Source: Liolophura sinensis
Taxonomy: Eukaryota > Mollusca > Polyplacophora > Chitonida > Chitonidae
Reading direction: 5' to 3'
NCBI RefSeq assembly: GCF_032854445.1
Contig: NC_088304.1
Location: 7,515,704-7,579,703, forward strand
DNA: 64,000 nt
Shown here: one piece after another, positions 24,101-30,040 of the stretch
How positions within the stretch are numbered: the stretch's first letter is position 1
Layout of the letters: every line of letters begins with the position of its first letter
Program-made: the position numbers and the translations under genes
Notes under the pieces: model-generated
Told to the model about the DNA's origin: nothing
The model's input: only the letters and a program-made list of their open reading frames with translations
Databases searched by the model: none

Positions 24101-25213
24101 CCTTAAACACCAAGCCAATAAATATGTAAATGAGTAAATACCATATTTGACTAGACATCTAGCTGTTTTCCTCATACTTCAATACTTGAGGCTGTGTCTG
24201 GAAATCTGCATCTCTCTCTGCTTATTCCTGATGACTTCAACCCAGCTTCAACCTGTCTTCAACGGCAGCATTTTAACCCAGTTGATTTACTCCAGACACT
24301 CTGCTTTCTTCCAGCAATAACGCTTTACCTGCTGTCGTATAAGTGAAAAATTCTTGAATATGGCATAAAACACAAATCGGGGGGCCTCCGTGGCTCAGTC
24401 GGTTAGCGCGCTAGAGCAGCGTAATGACCTAGGAGCCTCTCACCAATGTGATCGCTGTGAGTTCAAGTTCAGCTCATGCTGGCTTCCTCTCCGGCCGTAA
24501 GTGGGAAGGTTTGCCAGCAACCTGCGGATGGTTGTGGGTTTCCCCTGGGCTGTGCCCGGTTTCCACCCACCATAATGCTGGCCGCCATCGTATAAGTGAA
24601 ATATTCTTGAGTACGGCGTAAAACACCAATCAAAAAAAAAAAAAAAAAAAAAAAAAAAACACAAATCATTTGAAATGAAACATGTCTGTTTTCTTGTGTG
24701 GAGATTGTAGACCTTATCTTCCTAGGTTTAAGCAGGTCTTCATTTATGAAGACCTTCAGACATGTTGTAACTAAACTTAAGAAATGACTTATTATTTAGG
24801 ATGATAGGGCCCAAACCATTGAGGGATTGATTCAATTTACCCATCTAAAACATTTCTTTCATCTTTCCGGCAAAAGAAATTGTTGATTGCTTCTGTCCGC
24901 GTGGTTCTAGCCTAATTTCTCACCTTGTATACTTTCTTAGTTTTTTGGTGGTTTGTGCTGAACGTTGTTTTGGAAACTGGTTTTGGAATTACTGACCTGG
25001 AGTATTCAATGTGGTTGATGTTTGGTATGTGAATGTCTAATATGATGCTTAGATTTCAGTTTTCAGTAGCCTCTTTAACTTTTTCATCATTATATTTCAT
25101 AATTTTTGTAGATAATGGAAGAGGAAACAAATGAGAGTGCTGCTAAAGTAGAAAACGGAACACCTCGTAAGAGAACAACTGTGCAAGATGGCTCATTGGC
25201 AGCAGAAGATTGA
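5994..25213 (+). CDS. P2X purinoceptor (ATP-gated cation channel), complete gene
   Basis: Spliced CDS: 5994-6130, 8498-8654, 9052-9123, 11218-11293, 12223-12325, 13163-13249, then 14344-14485 or 15143-15290, 15962-16092, 17537-17693, 17910-18011, 25112-25213. All joins keep frame and give 421 aa (exon 7a) or 423 aa (7b). P2X subunits form trimeric plasma-membrane channels opened by extracellular ATP. Family marks: N-terminal Thr-Pro-Arg phosphosite; TM1 about residues 33-51; TTKVKG with K68 and K70; NFT at 193-195; N300-F-R302; K319 in TLYKAYG; TM2 about 335-358; cytoplasmic YxxxK (YKEKK). All ten ectodomain cysteines are present. The subtype cannot be fixed; it is closest in feel to P2X4. 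Start: ATG in context AAAATGG, followed directly by the conserved cytoplasmic N terminus. Confidence 0.97.
7158..7225 (+). mobile_element. tRNA-like SINE head or tRNA pseudogene
   Basis: Shows an A-box-like TGGTCTAGTGGTAGAAGC and a good B box GGTTCAAATCC about 30 bases later, as in a tRNA. I could not fold a full acceptor stem, so a SINE head or dead tRNA in P2X intron 1 is more likely than a working gene. Confidence 0.4.
7725..8345. repeat. 21-bp minisatellite in P2X intron 1
   Basis: About 29 copies of a unit like CTCATGATGTTCTGTTTGTGC with substitutions and a few indels. The period of 21 keeps several frames open on both strands (MMFCLCL-type on plus, HEAQTEH-type on minus). The monotonous peptides and the intronic position argue against coding. 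Confidence 0.92.
8395..8497 (+). repeat. 53-bp duplication of the P2X exon 2 acceptor and exon start
   Basis: The acceptor TTTTGTAG followed by AT(G/T)TGCAATTGTTTACAAG occurs twice, 53 bp apart; the second is the true exon 2 start at 8498. A third, more decayed copy precedes it (CTACCAAGAAGAATGTGACC). The first acceptor would be at 8445. Since 53 is not a multiple of three, its use would shift the frame. Confidence 0.85.
8498..8654 (+). CDS. P2X exon 2: TM1 end, first ATP-binding lysines
   Basis: Acceptor CTATTTTGTAG, donor TCTCAA|GTTAGT; phase 2 in, phase 0 out. Encodes [20 protein letters not shown], then TTKVKG (K68 and K70 equal the ATP-phosphate-binding lysines of vertebrate P2X), and ends [14 protein letters not shown], a strongly conserved P2X block. 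The start site is chosen because only this copy of the duplicated acceptor preserves the frame from exon 1. Confidence 0.95.
9052..9123 (+). CDS. P2X exon 3: first ectodomain cysteine
   Basis: Preceded by a long T tract and TTTGGCTTCAG; donor GAG|GTAAGC; phase 0 at both ends, 72 bp. Encodes [20 protein letters not shown] followed by HCDE. The NQT sequon and the first of ten disulfide cysteines (C120) match the family. Confidence 0.94.
9300..9690. repeat. 43-bp minisatellite with embedded palindrome, P2X intron 3
   Basis: About nine units containing TGTACAGCTGTACA, a perfect 14-bp palindrome in several copies, followed by AATGTTCTGTTTGGCCTG. It sits immediately before the 54-bp acceptor array. 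The unit length is about 43 bp, so no frame is preserved. Confidence 0.9.
9726..11217 (+). repeat. 54/49-bp tandem array made of the P2X exon 4 3' splice site
   Basis: 28 units end to end: 24 of 54 bp and 4 of 49 bp (the 49-bp ones begin at 9834, 9937, 10040 and 10143). Unit starts from 10192 on are all 54 bp apart up to the true exon start at 11218. Each unit reads GGCCCCTCCATGCCTAATGT, a T-rich stretch and ATGTCATTACAG. It thus repeats the acceptor AG, a pyrimidine-rich tract and a CTAAT branch-point-like site about 38 bases before the AG. The last 19 units are stop-free in frame with exon 4 (18 residues each, [18 protein letters not shown] type). A different promoter- or gene-like role is not indicated. 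Confidence 0.97.
11218..11293 (+). CDS. P2X exon 4: head domain, cysteines 2 and 3
   Basis: The acceptor TGTTATTACAG is the last AG of the 54-bp array; donor AATG|GTGGGT; phase 0 in, phase 1 out. Encodes [18 protein letters not shown], then EPVVTGNG. C131 and C137 and the motif CxSDxxCTAG are typical of P2X. The 5' end is set by conservation only, because upstream copies of the acceptor are nearly identical and keep the same frame. Confidence 0.9.
11294..11789. other. P2X intron 4, no further gene
   Basis: The reading frame of the array runs on through the exon 4 donor to about 11457, but this is intron: the protein is recovered only by splicing to 12223. Confidence 0.6.
11790..11860 (+). 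mobile_element. 3' tail of another SINE family (C)
   Basis: Contains GCCACGATATGGCTGAAATA, then TTGCTGAAGGGGAGTTAAGC and CATAATCATTCATTCATTC, a SINE 3' end of a kind common in molluscs. The head is missing. Confidence 0.65.
12223..12325 (+). CDS. P2X exon 5: head domain, cysteines 4 to 6
   Basis: Acceptor TGTCACTTGTAG, donor AACCT|GTAAGT; phase 1 in, phase 2 out. Encodes [20 protein letters not shown], then [14 protein letters not shown]. The spacing C...[10 protein letters not shown] equals the CEVxAWCPVE block of P2X receptors. Two sequons (NST, NTT) are present. Confidence 0.95.
12958..13132 (+). mobile_element. SINE family B copy, internally deleted
   Basis: Head with GCGTCCGCTTCGGAAGCAGA, then TAAGACATTAAAAGAGGAAG and tail GTCATATGAGTGAAAAATTG followed by TTAAACCCTAAGCACTCAC. 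It matches 62343-62700 and the reverse of 19787-20140 but lacks their middle. Confidence 0.75.
13163..13249 (+). CDS. P2X exon 6: ATP-contact NFT block
   Basis: Acceptor GTTGTGTTGCAG, donor AAAAG|GTAAGT; phase 2 at both ends. Encodes [20 protein letters not shown] followed by EFPKFSVK. NFTxxIKNNIxFPKF is diagnostic of P2X; T195 corresponds to the adenine-contacting Thr of vertebrate receptors. Confidence 0.96.
13829..14130. repeat. 77-bp tandem repeat, P2X intron 6
   Basis: Four near-identical copies with CTCAAAGTAAACTGAGTTTG, ATCCACCTGATAAACTGTGA and CTTGATAAAATCATA. Located about 210 bp before alternative exon 7a. Confidence 0.92.
14344..14485 (+). CDS. P2X alternative exon 7a: dorsal-fin region
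   Basis: Acceptor TTGTTGTTGCAG, donor GCAAAG|GTAGTT; phase 2 in, phase 0 out, 142 bp. Encodes [20 protein letters not shown], then [14 protein letters not shown], and ends YDEMAAK. It has both cysteines of the seventh/eighth pair and the CPIF motif. Compared with 7b and vertebrate P2X it lacks the LGxI and AGxxF positions but has a sequon at N219-D-T. Exons 7a and 7b have the same phases and cover the same part of the protein. Confidence 0.93.
14881..14993. repeat. ~40-bp tandem repeat between exons 7a and 7b
   Basis: Three copies of CAATCAAATTTTACTTTAAA followed by TCATCAAACATGATAAACTT, with small differences. It lies in the interval that must be skipped when 7a is used. Confidence 0.8.
15143..15290 (+). 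CDS. P2X alternative exon 7b: dorsal-fin region
   Basis: Acceptor GATGTCTCACTTTCAG, donor GGAAGG|GTAGGC; phase 2 in, phase 0 out, 148 bp. Encodes [20 protein letters not shown], then [20 protein letters not shown] and FDELTGR. It retains RNI, CPIF, LGxI and AGxxF, so it is the more canonical version. It has no N-glycosylation sequon where 7a has one. Joined after 7a it would be read out of frame and stop at once; joined between exons 6 and 8 it is in frame. Confidence 0.93.
15962..16092 (+). CDS. P2X exon 8: cysteines 9 and 10, ATP-contact NFR
   Basis: Acceptor CTCTACTATAG, donor TTCAG|GTCAGT; phase 0 in, phase 2 out. Encodes [20 protein letters not shown], then [11 protein letters not shown] and [19 protein letters not shown] and GYNFR are P2X signatures; N300 and R302 contact ATP phosphates in known structures. 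Confidence 0.96.
16941..17484. mobile_element. MITE-like element with TTAA ends, P2X intron 8
   Basis: Left end TTAAAGGAGAAGAAAATTTA and right end the reverse of TTAAGGAGAAGAAAACTTAA, each bounded by TTAA. Similarity of the arms continues a little further inward (GAAAAGAG). The same terminal sequence bounds the element at 42274-42858. No transposase frame is visible, so it is non-autonomous. TTAA flanks are typical of piggyBac-type insertion, but the superfamily is an inference. Confidence 0.7.
17537..17693 (+). CDS. P2X exon 9: ATP-contact lysine and TM2 start
   Basis: Acceptor TTACTGTTTCAG, donor TCTGTG|GTAAGT; phase 2 in, phase 0 out. Encodes [20 protein letters not shown] (K319 is the conserved ATP-binding Lys), then [20 protein letters not shown]. 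The AGKF and GSGLALL motifs mark the pre-TM2 and pore-lining segments. Confidence 0.96.
17910..18011 (+). CDS. P2X exon 10: TM2 end and YxxxK motif
   Basis: Acceptor CCCATTTTTCAG, donor TATGAG|GTGAGT; phase 0. Encodes [20 protein letters not shown] followed by [21 protein letters not shown] completes TM2; YKEKK is the YxxxK trafficking/stabilising motif found just after TM2 in P2X subunits. Confidence 0.95.
18048..18260 (-). pseudogene. retroelement gag-like fragment with a CCHC zinc knuckle
   Basis: On the minus strand at 18120-18161 the translation reads [15 protein letters not shown], an exact CX2CX4HX4C zinc knuckle, preceded by an open stretch starting near 18260. The frame continues for about 20 residues and stops. 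No protease, RT or integrase follows. It lies in P2X intron 10, antisense, so a decayed retroelement fragment fits best; a chance motif is possible. Confidence 0.45.
18505..18637 (+). mobile_element. SINE family A, 3' half
   Basis: Shows GGAAGGTCTACCAGCAACCT, CACGGTTTCCTCCCACCATA and GTGAAATATTCTTGAGTTCA, ending AATCAAATAAACAAATAAAT, in family A order. The head is missing. Confidence 0.75.
18687..18897. repeat. 35-bp tandem repeat, P2X intron 10
   Basis: Six copies of GTAGCAGAAAACATGTCTTA followed by CTGTACTACATTACT with few substitutions. Confidence 0.92.
19150..19240 (+). mobile_element. tRNA-like fragment
   Basis: GGTCTAATGGTCTGCCTTTG followed about 35 bases later by GGGTTGAATCCCCCACGG resembles a tRNA A box, B box and T arm. 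The first half does not fold convincingly, so a SINE head or tRNA relic is likely. Confidence 0.35.
19560..19675 (+). mobile_element. SINE family A, diverged 3' fragment
   Basis: Contains CTCCAAGCATAATGCTGCCC and AATCTTGAGTATGGGGTAAA followed by TTGAATAAATACATAAA, a worn copy of the family A 3' end. Confidence 0.6.
19787..20140 (-). mobile_element. SINE family B, near full length
   Basis: Reverse complement of the 62343-62700 element. On the plus strand it runs from GTGAGTGAGTCCTTGGGGTT through GGCGCCTTACAGAAGGCAAG and GCGAGGAAGTTACAACTTCC to a tRNA-like head TACCAACTGTGCTATTGGGG. It is inserted in P2X intron 10. Confidence 0.85.
20141..21051. other. P2X intron 10, no element recognised
   Basis: AT-rich unique-looking sequence. 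No exon, array or repeat copy was recognised. Confidence 0.5.
21052..21322 (-). mobile_element. SINE family A with internal poly-G expansion
   Basis: Minus-strand copy. The plus strand reads TTATTTGATTGATGTTTTAT, CTTATACGATGGCGGCCAGC, then a run of about 18 G at 21141-21158 in place of the usual CCCGGGG-type segment, then GCATGAGCTGGGATTGAACT. The tRNA-like head is at the right. Confidence 0.8.
21740..22200 (+). repeat. unclassified dispersed repeat (DR), copy 1
   Basis: Shares AAATTTCTTAAGTTATGCAA, TACGGACAGAGCTTCCAG, a variable middle, then TACTTTCTTAGCTCTGTGGT and GGTTTGTGTTTTGGGAATTT with the copies at 46990-47500, 28425-28920 and 56745-57060. No coding capacity or terminal repeats recognised. 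Confidence 0.7.
21850..21911. repeat. 13-bp microsatellite-like repeat
   Basis: Four to five copies of AGATATACGAAC/AGATATATGAAC inside dispersed-repeat copy 1. Confidence 0.8.
22221..23568. repeat. 48-bp minisatellite, P2X intron 10
   Basis: About 28 units containing CACTTGCTACATGTAGATCT, GATTCAGCCACTTCCTGTGT and TGACTTGT. Each unit holds the palindromes CTACATGTAG and AGATCT. Variant sites (CCACTTCC, CCGCGTCC, CCACTTTC) are mixed along the array. The 48-bp period keeps two plus frames and one minus frame open for 230-466 codons, with purely periodic peptides. It lies inside the intron, so it is not a gene. Confidence 0.95.
23882..23965 (+). mobile_element. tRNA-like SINE relic
   Basis: TGGCTCATTTAGTATTGGTC is followed by a good B box, CAGGTTCAAATCTCTC. 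The tail further right (GGCCTTAAACACCAAGCCAA, 24101-24120) resembles family A. Strongly diverged. Confidence 0.4.
24200..24378 (+). mobile_element. older SINE family A copy, interrupted by a younger one
   Basis: Ends CGTATAAGTGAAAAATTCTT followed by GAATATGGCATAAAACACAA at 24340-24376, the family A 3' domain. It is split by the SINE at 24379, with the remainder after 24667. Confidence 0.65.
24379..24655 (+). mobile_element. full-length SINE family A with poly-A tail and target-site duplication
   Basis: Best-preserved copy. The head has an A-box-like TGGCTCAGTCGGTTAGCGCG (24391-24410) and B-box-like GTTCAAGTTC (24461-24470). Then come CTGGCTTCCTCTCCGGCC, GGGCTGTGCCCGGTTTCC, CATAATGCTGGCCGCCATC, and a tail of about 28 A. 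Flanks repeat AAAACACAAATC at 24367-24378 and 24656-24667, a target-site duplication. The pure A tail and intact duplication indicate recent retroposition. Confidence 0.92.
24860..25065 (+). repeat. dispersed repeat (DR), copy 2
   Basis: Contains ATACTTTCTTAGTTTTTTGG, TGGTTTGTGCTGAACGTTGT and TTTTGGAATTACTGACCTGG, matching the core of the other copies. It ends about 50 bp before the last P2X exon. Confidence 0.65.
25112..25213 (+). CDS. P2X exon 11: C-terminal cytoplasmic tail and stop
   Basis: Acceptor TAATTTTTGTAG, phase 0. Encodes [20 protein letters not shown], then [13 protein letters not shown] and TGA at 25211-25213. The tail is short and acidic/Thr-Ser-rich, with a basic TPRKRTT patch. 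P2X tails vary, so this exon rests on phase, splice site and position; it is the first good one after the 7.1-kb intron. Confidence 0.8.
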   Translation: MMEEETNESAAKVENGTPRKRTTVQDGSLAAED

Positions 25214-28200
25214 CAGCTACAGGAGGTCACATGACCAGGACCACGAGCCGCCTGCTAACCTTTCAGTATCATTCCAAAGTTGGTCAAATAATGAAACATG
25301 AAATGTCTTGGGTTTCATTAAGACTTTTATTTTTATAGTGCTAAGGCAGAGGTCTGCTAGAGTTGTTAATCCGTAAACACGAAATTGGAATCGACGTTGT
25401 TGTTTTTTTTTCATGACAGTCATTGTTTAAGCTTGCGTACGTATCTACCTTTATGAAGTGTCATTTTTGCGGGTTATATTATTATTACAGATTATTTCAG
25501 CCATGATTAATTATTTCTAAAGGAAATTGATTATTTCTGTGGCTATGATGTACACATGGTACATGTACTTATTAGGAAGTTTGAAAATCTTTCCTGAAAA
25601 CTTTTTCTGTCTTGACTATATATGTAATTATTAAGAAGTGTGTTTCAGAACCTATCTGGAGTGTGGGAAGTAGTATAAGGAAAGGTAGGCAGGATTGGGG
25701 TGTGAGGGTATGAAGGGAAGTGGCGGGGGGTGGGGATTGTGGGTGTTTGGTGGGTGGGGCTGGGGGATCATGTTGGCTTGCCTGATGCAAGTCCCTATGT
25801 GTAGAAATCCCACGTTATATGTGTGCATTGAATGGTGTCAGTGACTAAAGTGCTCCATGTGTAGAAACCACAGGTCATTGACTAAGGTGCTCCTTTTGCC
25901 TGATTCTGAGAGTTCTATTCGATTTTTTTTAATAGAAAAGTGTTTTTAGGTTTGTTTGGAAGGTAAGATGTTATCCTATTGGTAAAATGTGTTTCTGCAC
26001 CAAAAATAACAACCTGTTACTTATTTTGTTATAACATTCATTTTCCTCTGATAATACCCTGCTCAGATGCAATTCCAGATCATTTAAGAGGCATATGTTA
26101 ATAAAGATAGTTTATGAGGGTGCTGTGTGTGATATGGATGGACATGTATGTCTAGCTGATTTCATCTCTGGCTTTATATGGACATTAATATTTTGATGTA
26201 TCAGCTGAAAAGGCTGTGAATGTAATAGATATATCATGGAAACAAATTTTGTGGATAAAATGATGGGGTAAAGAGCAGTGACTTAACGCCATGTAGATCA
26301 ACTACTGACCTTTATAGTATAGGTATTAATGAAAGACTTTTTTTGGCATTGCACATTTGACATTGCACATTTGGCATTGCATACTGGATGTAGTTAACAT
26401 ACAAGTTGCAGAGTACTGGGCATTTGAGACTGGGATCTTTTAGGGATAAATACATTTATATTATAAACTATTATAAAGATATATATATCACATGTTACTA
26501 AATAAAGAATTGTGCTGCGGGCAATATCACTAGGCAGTTTATCTAAGAATGATGAATTGCCTTCAGACCTGTTCTAATTTGAGTATCTCAGAAATGGGTA
26601 TAAATGTTATGCATATTGATTTAAAAGATAGAATTAATTTGTGAGAAATTGCAGATGCGTAGTATCAGGTAGCAGTTTTAAAATACACTGTATATGTTCT
26701 CCAAAAAAATTTTACAATTTTACCAGTGAGTGCTAAGAAAAGATGAGGAATTTGGAGACAAGTGATATTCACCATTCATGTGGATTGCTCTGCGAAATGT
26801 GAGGAGTATGAACGTTCTTAGAAAGTGAAAGTCTTCTAAATCATCACATAGCCGTCCTAAAATAGCTGGTTTTTGCCAGAATGAAAAATTGAAAATAACA
26901 GGCATTTGCATTTATGGTACTGACACCAAAAATTGGCTGTTTCGGCATTTTTCTACAAGGGGTTGGTTGAGGGCGCCCTCATATGGCATTGCTCCCCTCT
27001 AAAAGGATTGAAAAGTAATCACTCTTATTTATCTCTGAAAGGGTAAAGAATCTTAATTTTTTGAGGCCTAAGAACATAAAATGTCCTGCTTATTATATGT
27101 ATTTACGCTCTGTGTTATGCTTATAAATTACATGGGGACGATGCTAAAATATGCCAAAAAATTGTTTTATGGGTAATACATGCATTACATGAGATTATGT
27201 ATTCCCAAAAGGTTAATATTCTTGGTTTACTCAGAGCTAGGGTATTTCACCGCTAAAACATGCGTGATTCCTGTCTCCTCTTATTCGAAAGCTAGGCTGT
27301 TTCAATTGTAAAACATGCCACTTTTTCCCCTTCCTTTGTGCAATGTTTAAAAAAGTCAACTAAAATTCAAAATGGCGTAATCGTCAAAAAATCATTTATC
27401 GTTAGTGGCAGAAATTTTCTTGAGCAATAACACAGTTGGTATGCTGCATAATTCTCATTTTTATTCTGCAAACATTGATAGCGGTTTTGCGACAAATTTT
27501 CTGTACCCAATAGTGGCATGTACCCCCCCCCCCCCCCCCAAAAAAAAAAAAAAACATATTTACATTGTATTTCATTCACAACATTGCAATCAGAGAATTA
27601 TTTGTTTTAGTTAAGACACATGAAATGTTTCAGATTTGTTGCATGATTTGTTTAAGTTACTTGCGTAGAAATATCCTAATTAAGGTGTCATTCTGACCTT
27701 CAGAGAGCGAAACTACATGTATGTATACTGAGTGCTTTTCCCAGCTTGGCCTGTTTACTTACTTAGTTTGTGTCTTGCCATTTCACACGTAACATAACCC
27801 AGTTATTATTACGATATGAGTGCTTAACAATGTTGAATTCGTTGTAGTTGATGTGATATGCTTTACTGTTATAAAACCCTTTTTATCCAAACGGGATCAA
27901 TTTCATGACATTATCTGTGATTTTCTGATAAAAAAGGAATAAAATTAGATTATTTTTGAAATAATTGACTTGTGTTCTTTCGTGTGATGAATGTCACAGG
28001 AAAAGATTCAATGCTACACTGTTTGTGATATTTTTGTGTTCTAAGTTTGTTTTGTTTTTTCAAAGTGTTGCAGTATATATTAGATTTGTGCTGTTTCGTG
28101 GTTGATAGTTTGTCGTCTATCACCTTTTCCGCACTAGATAATCGTAATTTTTTTCACAACCTGCTACTGAATGAAAGAGGGATGGTTTCAGTTTTGACAT

Positions 28201-28424
28201 TTAAAATTATGCATACTTGAATATCATTATATCGAAAGGTCCTGAATCTCGGGTGCACACATCTCGCCTAGTAGCATTGGTTAGGTCCTGTGTGTTATGT
28301 TACTATTTCAATCAACGCCACACTTTATTACTGTCAAAACTATTGTGTCATGGCCATTCCATCAATCGCGCTCCTTCTGAATTTCTTACGTTTTTCAGTT
28401 AATATAATTCTCTTATATTATAAC
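25214..28424. other. P2X 3'UTR and intergenic, no gene recognised
   Basis: AT-rich. Candidate AATAAA signals at 26100-26105 and about 26504-26509. A small GGCATTGCACATTT repeat lies at 26344-26380 and a poly-C then poly-A run at about 27523-27554. No exon recognised. Confidence 0.5.
26100..26105 (+). promoter_or_regulatory. candidate poly(A) signal AATAAA for P2X
   Basis: First plus-strand AATAAA noticed after the P2X stop, about 890 bp downstream; a second lies near 26504. Either could end the transcript. Confidence 0.35.
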
Positions 28425-28920
28425 TGATCCAGAATCTCCGGCACTCTGCTTGATTGTGAATATTTCCATGATATTCAAGGGAATTAAAATTGCTTCTAAC
28501 TTGGGACTAGGGGCTGATGAGCACCATATGGTGTCACAAGTCTCTCTTTCCACTTTAAACCATGTATTTACTCAGATTTTTTTTTACTGCTATTTTTTCT
28601 CTTTTCTCTTCATGTCTCGTCTTCAAATGGTTCAATTTGGGGCAGTATTGTCAAAAATTGGCAGCTTTCAACAACTGATCTATGTCTCAAAAACATTGCA
28701 GGTTCACAGGAATGCTCAAGTTTTCGCCACATTGAAAACTGTTGACCACTTCTTTTTTGAATTGATTTTGGCCCATTTTCATTCTTCATATACTTTCTTA
28801 TTTCTTTGGTGGTTTGTGTTAGACGTCGTTTGGGAAATTGGCCTTACGATTATTGACCTGAAACGTCCTCACTGGTTGACGGTTGTTGGATGAATGTCTG
28901 TTTCCATGCACAGATAGATT
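28425..28920 (+). repeat. dispersed repeat (DR), copy 3
   Basis: Contains CCAGAATCTCCGGCACTCTG, GGCAGCTTTCAACAACTGAT, CACATTGAAAACTGTTGACC, then TTTGGTGGTTTGTGTTAGAC and GATTATTGACCTGAAACGTC. A 147-codon open frame runs through it, but the other copies do not conserve that frame. Confidence 0.75.
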
Positions 28921-28939
28921 AGAGAAGTGTAGTTTATAC

Positions 28940-29083
28940 AACCTCCAAATAGGTGTTAGAGTAGTGACGCTTATGTGGACTCCAAGCAAGTGTCAGAGCA
29001 GTGATGCTAATAGGACCTACAAGTAGGTGTTAGAGCAGTGATACTTGTAGGACCTTCAAGTAAGTGTTACAGCAATGATGCTT
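28940..29083. repeat. ~42-bp degenerate tandem repeat
   Basis: Three to four copies of TACAAGTAGGTGTTAGAGCA followed by GTGATGCTTATAGGAC with substitutions. Confidence 0.75.
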
Positions 29084-29291
29084 AAAAAAGGGTAATACAG
29101 ACTGGCACGTTGCTCTGGTACCTTTTGGTTTCGAACCGACATAAAATAAGCCATAACTCTAACAAATTCTTCAGGCTTGTTTTAAACAGACAAAATTCAC
29201 TTCTGACATCTTTATATATTTGAGTTGGGAAACTTTCTCTGACTGGCTGAAGGTTGATGGACGATCCTTCAGGGCTTCGTCGGGCCTTCGT

Positions 29292-29555
29292 GGGGCCTCC
29301 GTGGCCGAGGTGATCAGCGTGCCAACAGAAAGCAATGACCCGTGAGACTCTCACTAATGTGGTCGCTGTGAGTTCAAATTAGCTCATACTAGCTTTATCA
29401 CCGGCCGTATTTGGACAGATCTGCCAGCAATCTGCAAATTGTGGTGGGTTTAACCCCCGGTCTCTGTCCGGTTTTCTCCTACCATAATGCTGGCCGCCAT
29501 CGTATTAGTGAAATATTCATGAGTTCGCCGTAAAACACCAAGCAAATAAATTCAT
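29292..29555 (+). mobile_element. SINE family A, near full length
   Basis: GGGGCCTCCGTGGCCGAGGT head, B-box-like GTGAGTTCAAATTAGCTC, CCATAATGCTGGCCGCCATC and tail GTGAAATATTCATGAGTTCG followed by AAAACACCAAGCAAATAAAT. Confidence 0.88.
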
Positions 29556-29604
29556 GGCTTGGTTGTTATTCAGGAATTTGATATTGTAAGGATTTAAAAA
29601 ATAT

Positions 29605-29718
29605 TTCTTCGGTGTTCTACGCCGTGTTCAAGAATATTTCTCTGAGACGACGGCGGCCACATTATGGTGGTAGGAAATCTTGCAGACACCGGAGGAAACC
29701 CTCGACCATCCGCAGGTG
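29605..29718 (-). mobile_element. SINE family A, 3' fragment
   Basis: Plus strand reads CGGTGTTCTACGCCGTGTTC, AAGAATATTTCTCTGAGACG and GGCGGCCACATTATGGTGGT, ending CCATCCGCAGGT: the reverse of the family A 3' half. Confidence 0.75.
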
Positions 29719-29764
29719 ATTTAAAAAACAAGAAATACGTGCATCTAAAATTAGTATAAATTAG

Positions 29765-29960
29765 AATCTATGCCACGAAACAGACATTCGTATACCAGTC
29801 GTCAACGAATAAGGACGTTCCTGGACAATTCCCAAAACGAGGTTTAACACGAACTACCACCAAAGAACTAAGAGGATGCCAGAATATAAGTTGTCGATAA
29901 TAAGATGTGTATCTCAGTTGCGCTTTGATTGTAACTGTTCTTGAAACATTCACGCATTAA
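29765..29960 (-). repeat. dispersed repeat (DR), copy 4, inverted
   Basis: CATTCGTATACCAGTCGTCA, CAATTCCCAAAACGAGGTTT and CACGAACTACCACCAAAGAA are the reverse complement of the DR core seen at 46990-47500. Confidence 0.7.
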
Positions 29961-30040
29961 TACTTATACTTTAATTTCTTTGGTATTCATCTTTTAATTT
30001 TTCGTTTAGGTAGTCTTACATGAGGTTGGTCGGTGATCAT

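Noticed and set aside
28450-28893. 147-codon hydrophobic frame
   Set aside because: Lies in a dispersed repeat whose other copies interrupt the frame.
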